DNA from: Paragordius varius
Lineage: Eukaryota > Nematomorpha
Reading direction: 5' to 3'
Length of the DNA: 64,000 bases
NCBI GenBank assembly: GCA_964247055.1
Contig: OZ176056.1
Coordinates: 3,720,001-3,784,000, forward strand
A program made the translations under genes and the position numbers. Positions 23,401-35,074 of this stretch are shown piece by piece (position 1 is the stretch's first letter; every line of letters begins with the position of its first letter). The notes beneath the pieces are model-generated. The model made no database searches and was not told the DNA's origin. It saw only the letters and a list, made by a program, of their open reading frames with translations.

Positions 23401-26400
23401 ATCAACGAATCTTTGAAGTAATTTTTTAATAAAGTTATAATTTAACTTAGCTATATAAGTGATTTAAACCAGTTTTTCTTTATTCACCCCTGAACATTTC
23501 AAATTCACCCCTTGAAATAGATTTTTTTAATAAACTTTGTATAAAATCAATATAGTTTAATAACTACGCCATAAATAAATATTTTATATCAGTTTTAGAT
23601 TGGCCACATTTATTTTAAGAGTAATTTATAAATCAGATGTGAATTACAAATGTTCGAGGTGAATTTAAAATGATTACGGTGGAATAGGTGTAAATGTTAT
23701 ATTATAAAATAAAGGTAAAATAAAAAAACACAATTTAATATAATAATCAATATATTCAAAATATAATTATTAAATCTTAATTATAGATATGAATATTAAT
23801 CTTTATAGTTTTAAACATATCACATATGTAAGTTTTCTTTTAAACAATTTTATTTGTCCTATTATTGTTTATTTATTTGATACGGTTAAAGTTTGTAAAG
23901 CATATTAGTTTACAATCCCTAAATATACATTTATGATATGTGGTAAGTTCAAAAAATTTGAAATCATCTATAATTGTTGATAAATCACTTTTAGCAAAAG
24001 TATACAAGTTGGTGTTAAATCGCTCAATTTACGATTTCAAAGTAAAAAAAGTACGGAAAACACTCGACAAAGATCTTTGAATAAACGTTTTCATAGTTTT
24101 GGTGTCATTGTACCTAAAAATAAGTCCTCTTTTTCACTATCTCAAGGACAGGCCAATGTACCCAACATTTTCTCTAAAACACATCATCGCGATCGCGACA
24201 TTAGCGGTAATATAAAGAAAAACCTTTGCAATGCGCAGGCAGCTACCAATAATAGTCATGATTTTTTACCTATCAATAATTTTGGGGCACTTCAAATAAA
24301 ACGAAATTTATTTACTAACAATAGCCATACCGCTGGTAAAAAGTCTTTATATAAACAACATCAAAAGGTACAACATAATAGTTTTACGACAGATAAAACG
24401 CGGTTTGATGACAGTTGCTCCATTTTGAATGATTCGCAAACATGGAAAAAGGCCTCAGGCCTAAAACAAAATATTGGCAATCGTAACACCTCTTTTAAAC
24501 GACATAAATCTTTCCATGGATTTGAAAATGGGTGTTGTGATACAATAATATCGGCATCTACACCCAATAAATTTGATGCCCTTTGCCAGCCTTCTTCAAA
24601 TGTGCATTTGATTGAAGGAGATGCCAAATCATTGGAGTTTTCACCGATTTTGCTAATGACCCCACCTTCGGTTAAACAAAAACATCAACACAAGACAAAT
24701 TTTGACATAACCTCTTTGAGCAGGAATGTGGTAGAAATCGTTAATGATTCTACAATCATACAGGGTTTGCTTTTTGAATAATATTTTATTTTATTCGATT
24801 CCCAAAAGATAAGGTGAAATATGTTTAAATTATGTATAAATTTAATTTACAAAATTGGTTGGATTTTGCTTTTTGCCGAATTAAATAAGATTGTGATATT
24901 TTAAAGTCATCATTTTCCAATACTCTTGCTGTCCTTACATTTACATTATAAATGTTAATTAAATTCCTCATAAAATAAAATAGGTTTTTATGGGATTAAT
25001 CTTAAATTTAGGTTAAACCTATATTTTAATAACTTATAAAAAATTATGTTCTTATTTCAAGTATTTTGGTTTTAATGTTTTACAAAAATTAGGTAATTTA
25101 AATATTATATTATTTAAATTAATTCGTAACAATATAAATGAATTACATTTTTGCTAAAAAGACATTCAATATATTTTTACTGTAACCCTGACCTTTAAGT
25201 CAAAACATACCGTAATGGTAAATAGGGTGATAAAATGTTTACGTTCTTTTAAGAGATATAAAATTCGATATTTAATAATTTTTGTTGGTTAATTATTTAC
25301 AGGTTCACTCCTCGATAAATCAACTTCTTCAGTGATGTTGAGAACTCCAAGTAAATTACCAGAGCTAATACATACTTTTGGTACACCGCACCATAAATCC
25401 ATTCTAAAAAACTCACCTATGGTTGTCTCAACTCCAAAAAAGTTAGATAATTGCATTACACCTGGGAAAAAATCTGTCACATTTTCGCCTCTATTCCTTT
25501 CTCCACTAAGTAATAACAAGAATGCATTACTAAAATGTGAAAATAGCATTAGCATTAAGCCTTCCACAGCAAAAGCTAGTTTATGGCAAAAACCGATACC
25601 AACCATACACAATAGACATGTTAATCAAATTAAAGATGCGCGGACAAGTATATATTATAAAATATAATCGGTTAATTTTCCTTTTTTTGTTTTAAATTAA
25701 TAAAGTAAAATTATAACCATTACGATTTATCTTTTACTATAATAATAATAACTTGATATATCCTAAGTATATACATATAATTAAACAATTTGAGTAATAT
25801 ACTTAGATATGACAGCTTTTTAAAATATTTTGATTTTAATAATTAAATGGTTTATTATGTATTAGTCATTGATGTATTAATAGATCAAAATAAATGATAT
25901 GTGATTTGATCGCGTTTGTAGTAACTAACATTCATTAAAATAGAAGAAAATAAAATTAATCGACAGATTTAGTTTTATTTAGAAATATGGTGACATAAAT
26001 TAATGATTTGATAAATTTTTACAATTATTCTCTCCCAAAATTTTGAAAGGGTTTTTATAGCTATAACATATTATAGTATATCTTGAAATGAACATATATT
26101 ATATACATCTAGTTTATATGAAAAACAACAAATGTTTGTAATTTTTTATGTGTTAAAGGTGAGAATCTTTCCGATGATCAATCTAATGTTTTATGTGTTA
26201 CGGAAACGCCTTCACCCAAACAAAGCTTACAAAAATTGTTGAAACAGGTCAAATTTTATCCCGAACACAGTTTTGAGGGAAAAGAGCGTTGTTATGTCAG
26301 TTCAACGCCATGCAATATTAATAAAATTAAAATTAATACAACTAAAATGGCTAAAATGTATACCCCAACTCCAATAGTTCAAAATTTAATTAGCAATCCT

Positions 26401-27397
26401 CAAACTCTACTATATGAAGATGGTGATTTATCAAACAAAAATGATAAAACCTTATTAAAGATTGAGAAAAACTCATTGGCAGACTTTGAAAAAGTAAATC
26501 ATTTTGAAGCTAAGCAAACAAAAATACCTCCCTTTTGCCCAAAACCTAACCAATTATCGCCCGTATTTAGCGGTCGTTTTATACGTCTAAATAAGCCTAA
26601 CGGTATGTCCTAAAAAGTTTTAATTTATTAAATATATAATGCTAATTTATTTGGTACAAAAGTTGAATTTATACAGACAAAATTTATGCATTAAAAGACA
26701 AACATTATTTTTAAAATACTTTTTTTAAGTAACCATGTAAATATAATTGATTATGTTACCAATTTACATGTCTATCACACTTTGCAGTCTAAAAAAGCGA
26801 GAAAAATCATTGTTAAAAAGTATAGTGATTTTTCAAAAAAACATTTGTACTAATGTTTTACATTTTGATTTAATTTAGACTGTAAATTAATTATTTGGCG
26901 TCTATAACCTACCAATATAATTTCTTACTTAAACGTTATTTGACATATTAATATATTTTATACCCAAATTAGATATATCTGAAAAAGCAGAGTGTTCAAC
27001 ATGTAATGTTTCCCCCTGCCGTACGCTAAAATCACCATCACGAAAAATTAAACCCGAAAATATTTCACTCTTATCCTATTCGCAATTATTAACAAATAGC
27101 AATCTTAACTCTTTTTCAAGTACCACAGATCAAAGTCAAAGTGATCACTCGTTAGAAATATCTAATGAGGCGGCCCTTATTAATGATAAATTGTATGAAA
27201 ATACCATAGCAAATCAAATTAATTCCAACAAAATGACTTATTCTATTGTTAATATTCAAGGTTTAACCCCTACGAAACTTAAGACTACTTTCGATACGAA
27301 TGCAAATAATGCAGAAAAATCAAACATTGCAAATCATATGTCAACAACCCCTGGGAAGCCCATTAAAATTCGTTTAAAAAGAGTTAACTCTCTGTAA
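18936..27397 (+). CDS. RIF1-like PP1-docking protein (large, multi-exon)
   Basis: Exons: 18936-19085, 19163-19260, 19309-19366, 19430-19774, 20937-21058, 21375-21516, 21595-21677, 22155-22359, 22969-23417, 23995-24764, 25303-25647, 26159-26602, 26973-27397. The phases agree throughout and give about 1211 residues. An in-frame stop precedes the ATG. The first third is hydrophobic and helical, with HEAT-like segments (LWILRYFTKLCMLLDTYLRL, IRQLVFEIEPKVFSKL). The rest is polar and disordered. SILK (residues 840-843, at 25398-25409) and KSVTF (864-868, at 25470-25484) are the two classical PP1-docking motifs in the usual order and spacing. Metazoan RIF1, which controls replication timing, has this architecture, but KNL1-like or other PP1 scaffolds are possible. 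The gene model is firmer than the name. A further 27-nt exon at 19837-19863 is possible. Confidence 0.6.
20362..20404. repeat. AT dinucleotide microsatellite
   Basis: An uninterrupted AT run of about 40 bases in the longest early intron of the RIF1-like gene. Confidence 0.95.
21921..22032. repeat. 38-bp tandem repeat, about three copies
   Basis: The unit begins CATGAGTAAAAATACATT and repeats at 21921, 21959 and 21997 with almost no differences. It lies in the intron between the exons ending at 21677 and starting at 22155. The low divergence implies recent expansion. Confidence 0.9.
23463..23705. repeat. Family C MITE, copy C1
   Basis: The left arm has TTCACCCCTGAACATTTCAAA-type modules and the right arm the inverse (TTCGAGGTGAATTTAAAA). 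It sits in the intron between the exons ending at 23417 and starting at 23995. The ends are more decayed than in other copies. Confidence 0.55.
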
Positions 27398-28512
27398 TAC
27401 ATGTTATCATATAATTTATATTTATATAATATTTTTTTATACATAGTTAGACACACATTTAATAAATAATTTTATATTGATACTAAATAACATTATCATT
27501 AAGAAAAATATGCGCACATTTTTAGGAGTTATATGAATTTTATAATTGGTATTTATTAAAACAAATACTAAAAAATTTTGTTTAATTTGTTTTTTTTTCG
27601 CTTAAATCAGGGGTGTGCAACAAGTGATCCTCCGTTATGTTTTATGTGTCCAGTAAAACATCTCTAAAAAATATAATCAAGATTTGAATTAGGATAATTT
27701 AAATATTTTTTCCTTTAAAGCCAATTAAATTATTATTATTTTTTGTAATAAGTCCCTAAACTCATAAAAATTTTACTTATCAATTTTATAAACACCGTCG
27801 ATTCTTTGTTACATGCTTTTCTAAAAATAGAAGACCGTATAATGGTTTAAACAGTAAATAACTGTTTTAAAATCACTAGTAATTTAAATTATATGTTTTA
27901 AGCAATACCTTAAACCATTGTATGTTATTTAAAAAATATTTATGTTTTTGATTGGTTAATACATGTGTTCTCATTTTTATATGCGGCTCGTCTGATTTTT
28001 GACTCAAAAGTGCTTTCCATGAAGCCATTTATTTTGGGCTTACTTGTTTTGAAAATCATACTTGCGAATGACCTATTTTTCCTATAGCCTAATTTAAGGA
28101 TTTCTCAGACCAAAACGCTGTTGTTTAAAATTTTTTTAAATATTATTTTTACCATATTATATATATTGTCATAATTTTAATAATTTTATTAGGTTATAAA
28201 TTAATTTATATTATGCATTGAATTGTACGTAAACTATATTATATATTTTTCAAGGTTAAAATCAATACTGGTTCCAAATTTGTCGGTAAATATATCGAAT
28301 ATCATTTTTTAACGTTGGAAAGCAAGCAAAGTTTTAAAACTATAAAAAGCGTTTTTTAATGTAACCTACTTATTGGTTTTGGCGAAGTTTTAAGGTTAAT
28401 TTTATCCAAAAGGGATTGGGTACTCTCATTTTTGATTTAAAAAAGAAAAAAAAATATTTTTATTTATTCTTTTTTTTGAAAAAAAACTATTTAAAAATAT
28501 TCAAGTAACAAA
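27398..28512. other. Intergenic spacer with a hAT-like end
   Basis: No gene seen. CAGGGGTGTGCAACA near 27608 resembles the terminal sequence at 35171 and is typical of a hAT-type element end; the matching partner was not found. The rest is featureless AT-rich DNA. Confidence 0.4.
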
Positions 28513-31500
28513 ATGCGATTATTATCCGGAACATTTACTTTTACAACCTTTATGATATTTGTGGTAAATTTAGGCCACGTTCATGGTATGATTTTAATTC
28601 TTATTTTATTATAAATATTACGTTTCTTCTTCACATAAAAAAAGTTTTTAACAGTCAGGCAATATGCAAAAAACCGCATTTATACATCTTTTCTTAAAAA
28701 TCATTGCGTATTACAGTCAGGTATCCTTTAAAAAATTTATTTTCTTTCGTTAAATGGGTATAAATGTTTGTGAACAAGAGCTCTATGGTATTAATATATC
28801 AGATTCATCAAAAAAGTATAAGAAACACCATAGAGCTCTTGTTTATCCATTCTTTACCAAATATTTATACCCATTTAACGAAAAAAAAATTAAGGATACA
28901 TGACTGTCTATAAATGATAAATTTTTAATTTAAAAGTTACATTTTTATATAAACTATAAAAAAATCAGAGCGTCCCATTTATTTATATTAACTAACAAAA
29001 CATATATTTAAACAATATTTGCATTAGCGGTACTATTCACATAATTATATGTATATCATTTAAGCCGAAAAATTAATTTTTTAGGTTTAATCGCATTTAT
29101 ATTTACACAAATCCAGCATTAATTTTTTCCTGATGGAGGCGTTAAAATGCAATGACTGGCTAATAGAGATTTGTTAAAAAACATGTAAAAAAATTTAGGA
29201 AAAGATATACCTTTGAATTTATCAAAGCGTTGTTCTAGATTAACAGACATACATTTTTATGTTATTGAAAAAATTAGGAGATTGTCGTATTTTACTGCCT
29301 GGTTTTGTGTTAACTCCACCCCTGGGCCCACTCACTATAAAGGGAACGAGGATAATCAATTTTAAAAGTATTGGCGCTGGATGTGATGTTAATGCTGCCA
29401 TTGAAATGCCCCTGGATGCCTCAGCAAGTTAGTATTAGAAACTAACTTGGTCTACTTTATTTACCATTTAACATTTACTCTTTAACATCTGTATACCTTA
29501 TTTTAGCATTTCAATTGGTTAATGCGTTCGTTGATTTATCCAAAGATGGTATAGGAGGTTCTATCCCTGGATTAACAGTTACATTATTGCCTGCCAAACC
29601 AAATTATTTGATTTTCAGAATGATTTTAACAAATCTTCTCAATTCCACCTTAAAATTTAGGGTAACATTTAGTCAATTTTAATGAGATCGGCAAATTTAG
29701 CCTCCCTTTCATAAAAAGAAGTTAATTAATTTTTTTGAACAATTAAAAAAACATTTTTAATACAAACCATTATATTCCAATTGCATCCAAGTTGGTCTTT
29801 AAACTTCTTTAAATTTGAAACCATAATTTTGGCATGTTTTTTTTTTTTATTTTCTGACTTTTTTTCATATATTTATTTTTTTAATAAAAATTTTTAATTA
29901 AACACCTTTTTTCTGCCAGTAAACTATATTTAATTAAGCGTTAAGGAATTTAGGAAAAGTATTTCAAAATGTTTTGTTAAATATTTGTATGAAACATACA
30001 ATAATAAAAAGGAAAATATAACCCATCACATTCTGAGAGTTTAAGATTTTTCTGTTTCAAAATTGATTTTTTAAATTGTTAAAAAAAATCACGGACACAA
30101 TGTTCAATGCATTCTTGTTTTTTATATTCACCTCAAAATGCCGTTTCTAAAACATATCGGATAAAAATATTTTAACTGAAAACTAATTATGTGATCTCTG
30201 GAATTAACATTAAACACAAGTAAAAATTAAAATGACATAAGTAATTTTAGATATAACAACCTCAACTGGACCCTTAATCCACGATTGGTTTGCTAACACA
30301 ACTAATTTAGGATTTACATTTTAATGGGTGCGAAAATTTGTATGATGCAATAATTATTGAGTTTTCAGGGCTCAAACTAGATCCCGGTTAGTTTGGAAAA
30401 TGGTGGTTTTAAGACATTAGTGATATAGTTGTTTTTATAAAATCAAAAATCGCGTTTTTCATTTTGCATAATTAAGACAATAACTTATTAAACTATACTT
30501 AATAATGTTTTTTAATTATTTAATAGCTAAACTAACTAAAAATCTTAACAGTCATATATCATTCAGTAAAAAATTATATATCAAAATAAAACAAAAATAT
30601 TGTTTTTTTTTCATTTTTTGTCATCTGGTTTATGAGTGTTTAAAAATTTACTGTTTTATTTCGGAATCTCATGAGAAAGTATCACAAAGTAAATAAATTT
30701 ATGCAAAAAAGAATTAAAAAGTAGGGGAATAACCAACATTCCAACAGGTTTGTTTTAACATAAATTTTACCTAGATTTGTATGGATTTTGGTTAATATTT
30801 CTTTAGAATCCTATATTTTTGTATTAATATTTATATTTAATTACCATATAATCCAAAATAAAACAGTAAATTTTTTCACTCATAAACCAGATGACAAAAA
30901 AAGGAAATAAAACAAATTTTTTTTAGTTTTATTTATAAGTTTTTTCTGAATAAAATATAAATGTTAAGATTTAATAGTTAGTTAGCTAATAAATAATTAA
31001 AAAAAATATTTTAATATAGTTTCAAAAAATTTGGACCTAAGTATGTATAAAGAAAAACGCGATTTTTTGATCTAAGTTTTAATATAATCCCAACTATATG
31101 ATTTTAGGCTATTTATAGATTATAATTATCAGATCAAATAATAATAAAACTTATCTCAAGTTGCCAATTTTTGATTTTCTCCATATTTCAAAAACCAGGT
31201 CGTCAACAAATAAAAATTTTTGCGGCAAAATTCTTTTGTTATAAGCTATCTCATGAAAAAAATTCACACACAGTGTATTAAACAAAAATTTTAAAGCATT
31301 ATTTCATATCTTACCACTTGATGGCCTTTCACTTTTCTGTTTGCGATGACATATTGAGGTAGTTTTATATCCCAGAGCTCTTTATAATTAAACCACTGTT
31401 TTGAAAAATATTTTAGTTAAAATTTAATTATCAAACATTGTTGGAACAACTCCAAAACACGATTGAATTAAACAGCTGGTTATAAAATCGTTAAATATCA

Positions 31501-32329
31501 GGTTTTTGCTGATAAAATGTAATTTGAAAACTTACTAAGTCAATTATTTATATTTTTTAGCTATAATTTATTTGCCTATTGTTTTAGCGATTGAAAAAAA
31601 ATTAAAATGGCGGCGAAAGAGTATGAGGGGAGGATTTTTGGACAATTTTACATTTTAAAAAAATTATACCAGCACCTTAAAAGCTAAAGAAAGCATATTC
31701 GGCCTAAACGCTTAAATACCTTAAAAGTATTCGACTCTCAATTACTCTGCGATATAAAACTACCCTAAAAGGCCATGAAGTGTCAATTGTATTAAGATGT
31801 GAAATTTGGTTACAAAACCTAAAAGTCAATTAATAATTTATTATTTAGTCATCAGCTTATATTAAATATAATTTTGCTAAAACCCACCGATATTCGATTT
31901 ATTAAATATATTAGCAAAATAATATATTAACTTTATTCAGCCTATTAGATACGCTATTGTCTTAAATTTATTTACCCCTCCAAAATAGGGAATTTACCAA
32001 AGGCAAAAGAGGAGCAGCAATTTTTAATTATAGCTATTAAAATTATAAATATTAATTTTTGAAAAATGCATAAAAATATGATTTTTATTGCTTTAACAGC
32101 GAATCTATACTTTTTATACTAAGGATTTATACAATATTTGCCTTATTTAAATTATTTATACATATAGACATCACAACGTAGCTCTCAACAAACAATCATA
32201 CTCTTCCGGTATATTTAATCATTATAATTATTCAATTTATTTAAATTATGTTAACTTTTATATTTCTATTCCTTTTGCAGTCAATTGGGTCCAAGTCCAC
32301 CGAATTGCTCAAATTATTTGAACTACTAA
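28513..32329 (+). CDS. Small secreted protein, family not recognised
   Basis: Exons: 28513-28585, 29278-29427, 29507-29661, 32168-32208, 32281-32329; the phases agree and give 155 residues. Residues 1-24 form a clear signal peptide (hydrophobic FTTFMIFVVNLG). The mature part starts near GDCRILLPG and has three cysteines (27, 60, 149), an N-glycosylation sequon (NST) and alternating hydrophobic residues suggestive of beta structure. AATAAA follows right after the stop, a plausible polyadenylation signal. If splicing at 29661 is skipped, the frame stops at 29680. I do not recognise the family; a lipid-binding or mucosal secreted protein would be guesswork. Its introns hold a perfect-looking hairpin element and two MITEs. 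Confidence 0.6.
28713..28907. repeat. Long hairpin MITE (ACAGTCA ends)
   Basis: The left end is ACAGTCAGGTATCCTT and the right end its near inverse, AAGGATACATGACTGT. The arms extend about 85 bases each and include CGTTAAATGGGTATAAAT and AAGAGCTCTATGGT with their inverses; the loop is about 30 bases. A related ACAGTCAGG end lies at about 28651. It sits in intron 1 of the secreted-protein gene. Confidence 0.85.
30415..31275. repeat. Foldback MITE, family A, copy 3 (left-truncated)
   Basis: The right end CACACACAGTG is intact, and the right arm contains GTCAACAAATAAAAATTT and AGCTATCTCATGAAAA. The left arm starts only at the inner part seen in copy 1. It lies in intron 3 of the secreted-protein gene. 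Confidence 0.7.
31320..31785. repeat. Family E MITE, copy E1
   Basis: The ends are inverted: GATGGCCTTTCACTT with GAGGTAGTTTTATAT on the left, and GATATAAAACTACC with AAAGGCCATGAAGTG on the right. An internal AATGGCGGCGAAAGA block is shared with copies at 37090-37535 and, inverted, at 40130-40560 and 53140-53660. No coding sequence. Confidence 0.7.
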
Positions 32330-33441
32330 AATAAATTAAACGGTTTGCATTGTATTTTATTAATCATAAATGAAACCTCGAGATTATTAATTAACTCAAG
32401 TAGAAATTTTAATGTGATGAAAAATTCTGAGTCTTTAGTGTCATTCACTTGGATTAAAATTGTCCAACAGAGATGGCTTCGCACGGATTTTTGAATCAAA
32501 AAACACTGAGAGCCGATATATATTGGCCCTCATAAATATATTAGATTTCAAACATAGAAATGTAAAATGCAAACATAATATAACAAATTTTTTAGTTTGT
32601 TACCAATCGGATTAACTTATTCATAAAATTTGTTTAAGAAACATAAATTTTAACGAGATTTTGTGAACATATGTTTGAAAATTTTGCACTTCCGAATTTG
32701 CGCGGGTCAACAAAATGTCTTAGAGGGCCACATGCGGCTCGTATGCCGTGTGTAGGAGACCACTGAATTAGATTTATTAAAATATGACTGCTTAATTACA
32801 AAATACCACTCTTAAACTAGTCCTATCACTTCACTTAACTTATTGGAATTCTTCGAAGAATCCCATCATAAGTAAATAAAAAATACCATTCAGGTACAAT
32901 ATGAGGAGGTGTTAATAGAGGATTAGCCTCAATAAAATTTACAACGTCTGTAAAAATATCAGGAGTTTATAATACTAGCATTAAAGCAGAAAAGCGGAGT
33001 AGTAAACCTACAATATCCACGAAAATTTAGAGTAAAAAGAGAAGAGAAATGTTGGAAGGCAATCCTAAGGGGTTATTTTTACCGCGTTAAAGATGCATAA
33101 ATGTAAAAAAAACAAATCAGGCTGTTTATATTTTACTTATGCAAAACGCTAAAAATTACCGTATCTTGTTTGTTTAAAACAGTCAAAATCGGAATGGTAC
33201 TAATATATTGTGGCGAAATTTATTTTGAAAAATGCTTAAGAATATTCATGGATCTTTTGGTGTCGCCTTAAGTGTATTTAAAAATTATTACCATTTTTAT
33301 TGTATTTGTTCCTATCAAATATCGTTTTACATACCCTATGTCACCTAAAACTTATGCCCCCCTTATTTTCGCCAAATTTTATGCGCACAATCAACTCTTG
33401 GCAAGCTAAATGACAAAAATTATCATCATTATATCATAAAA
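32330..33441. other. Intergenic, with a hAT-like element end
   Basis: No gene seen. Around 32700-32757 there is a right-hand hAT-type end, the inverse of CAGTGGTCTCCTACACACGG with a GGCCACATGCGGC subterminal block. A possible left end CAGAGATGGCTTCGCACGG is near 32467, but no target duplication supports the pairing. Confidence 0.4.
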
Positions 33442-33753
33442 TATACGATTTACACTCAAATTCACCCTTAAACAATTCAAATTCACCCTCACCCTAAAAT
33501 AAATTGTGTTTTTTTAGATTAAATACTACCTATATTTTTTTATATTTTTAAAAAATGAAAGTTTGTTTGAAATTATAATAATACTGAAAAAATATAAACT
33601 AAGCCATAAAGATATATTTCGCATAATGAGTCTTATTAATCCGAAAACACATAATGTTTTTAGGGTGAATTTGAATTGTTCAAGGGTGAATTTGAATTGT
33701 TCGAGGAGGGAATTTAAATTGTTCAAGGGTGGATTTGATTTGTAAATGGTATA
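33442..33753. repeat. Family C MITE, copy C2
   Basis: It starts TATACGATTTACACTCAAAT and ends TTTGTAAATGGTATA. The left arm has two modules of type TTCACCCTTAAACAATTCAAA. The right arm has three inverted modules of type GGGTGAATTTGAATTGTTCAA. This is the clearest example of the modular inverted architecture. No protein is coded. Confidence 0.85.
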
Positions 33754-34962
33754 ATTTAACAAAACATATTTCTATAATTTTTAGATGTCGGCTCTAAAAT
33801 CTTAAATTTTTAATCACAACGAAAATGTGGGCCAGTATGTTAAAATAAACGTAAAATGCCGATAATTTGTGATAAGTTATCTAATATATGGTAACTATAT
33901 TATAATAAAAATAAAAACTATAATTAGTTGAAAAATTTAATTTTTGTCAAAATTTGAGGAAGCGTTGCTTATTATAGTTTTAAACATGTCTAAGGGTGGA
34001 CACTTCAAATATAAAGATGCTGAACAGAAATTATAAAAAATGTTTTTTAATGTCTTGGCCACGAACATATGTGCTTAATAAAATGGCTTCTAAAGAAAAC
34101 ATTTTAGACATCAGCTTCATTAAAATATATCAACATAGACCGAAAAAATAATTTAACCCTTCAAAAATCAATCATATTTGAATTGAACATTATTCTTAAT
34201 AAATAACTTGAACACTTGGATATAAAATATAATAATTAAATATACCAAGATTCTAAATAAGATATTTTTCCAAATTATAATTTTTGGTATCTTGGAATTT
34301 AGGCGAGTAACACAGAATGTCGCAGAAAGCTACATGTAGGACAGCTCTTATTTAGTATATATTGAAAATTATCATTGTTAAATCCCAACAAACCCAGATT
34401 CCTGATTATTAAAAATTAAAAGAATGATTGCACCAAGTAATTTAGTCGTATTTTTCCTATTTTAGGAAAAATGGTCGTTTATATTAGATTTTAATATATT
34501 AATTTTTGGCTTTCCAGACTATCAATCTGCAATGATATTATAACATTTTTATACATGAGGTAAAATGAATGAAAATAACAATATGGCTGCATACAAACAC
34601 AATTGATAATTTATTATCGAACTCAAAGCTGTCAGTTGTGGTATATGCAATAAAATAATTATAATCCTCTTTGGAATAGCCGAGTACCCATAAAGAGTTT
34701 ACCGATTAATATAATATTAAACGCTTTCTTTTTGATTTGGACAAGATATAAGTATGCATATATATGGCGGCGATACTCATCAAATCGCTGGTCCCCTTTA
34801 ATTTTTTCACAACGTATTACGTATATTTAACTATACATATATAAAGCTTAATTTAATTATCAAATTATATGAAATGGCGCGATCCTTAATTTTTTCTTGG
34901 CATTTATTCATACAAATATTTTGTAACATTAAAATATTTTTACGAAATCTCTGGCTAGAATA
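33754..34962. other. Gene-free AT-rich DNA
   Basis: I see no coding, RNA or terminal-repeat signal here. Confidence 0.5.
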
Positions 34963-35074
34963 TATACCATTTTTCGGTCAAAACCATTTTTAATTTGGAT
35001 GAAAAATATTGCGTTTGATTGAAAATATGATGGGTTTGGTTGAAAAGTGCTGCTTTTGACTGAAATATGGTATA
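34963..35074. repeat. Family D mini-MITE, copy D3
   Basis: It starts TATACCATTTTTCGGTC and ends TTTTGACTGAAATATGGTATA minus its first base, with inner GCGTTTGATTGAAAA-type modules. The ends match those of other D copies and the terminal bases of families B and C. Confidence 0.75.

Noticed and set aside
24361-25612. Minus-strand frames of 88 and 107 codons
   Set aside because: They are antisense to RIF1-like exons whose splice phases and motifs are consistent.
32467-32757. Possible complete hAT MITE
   Set aside because: The flanking 8-mers do not match and the left end is weak, so only the right end is credible.
33442-33753. Regularly spaced 21-nt repeats resembling a CRISPR array
   Set aside because: The repeats are directly adjacent without spacers, invert in the second half and belong to a MITE family in eukaryotic DNA.
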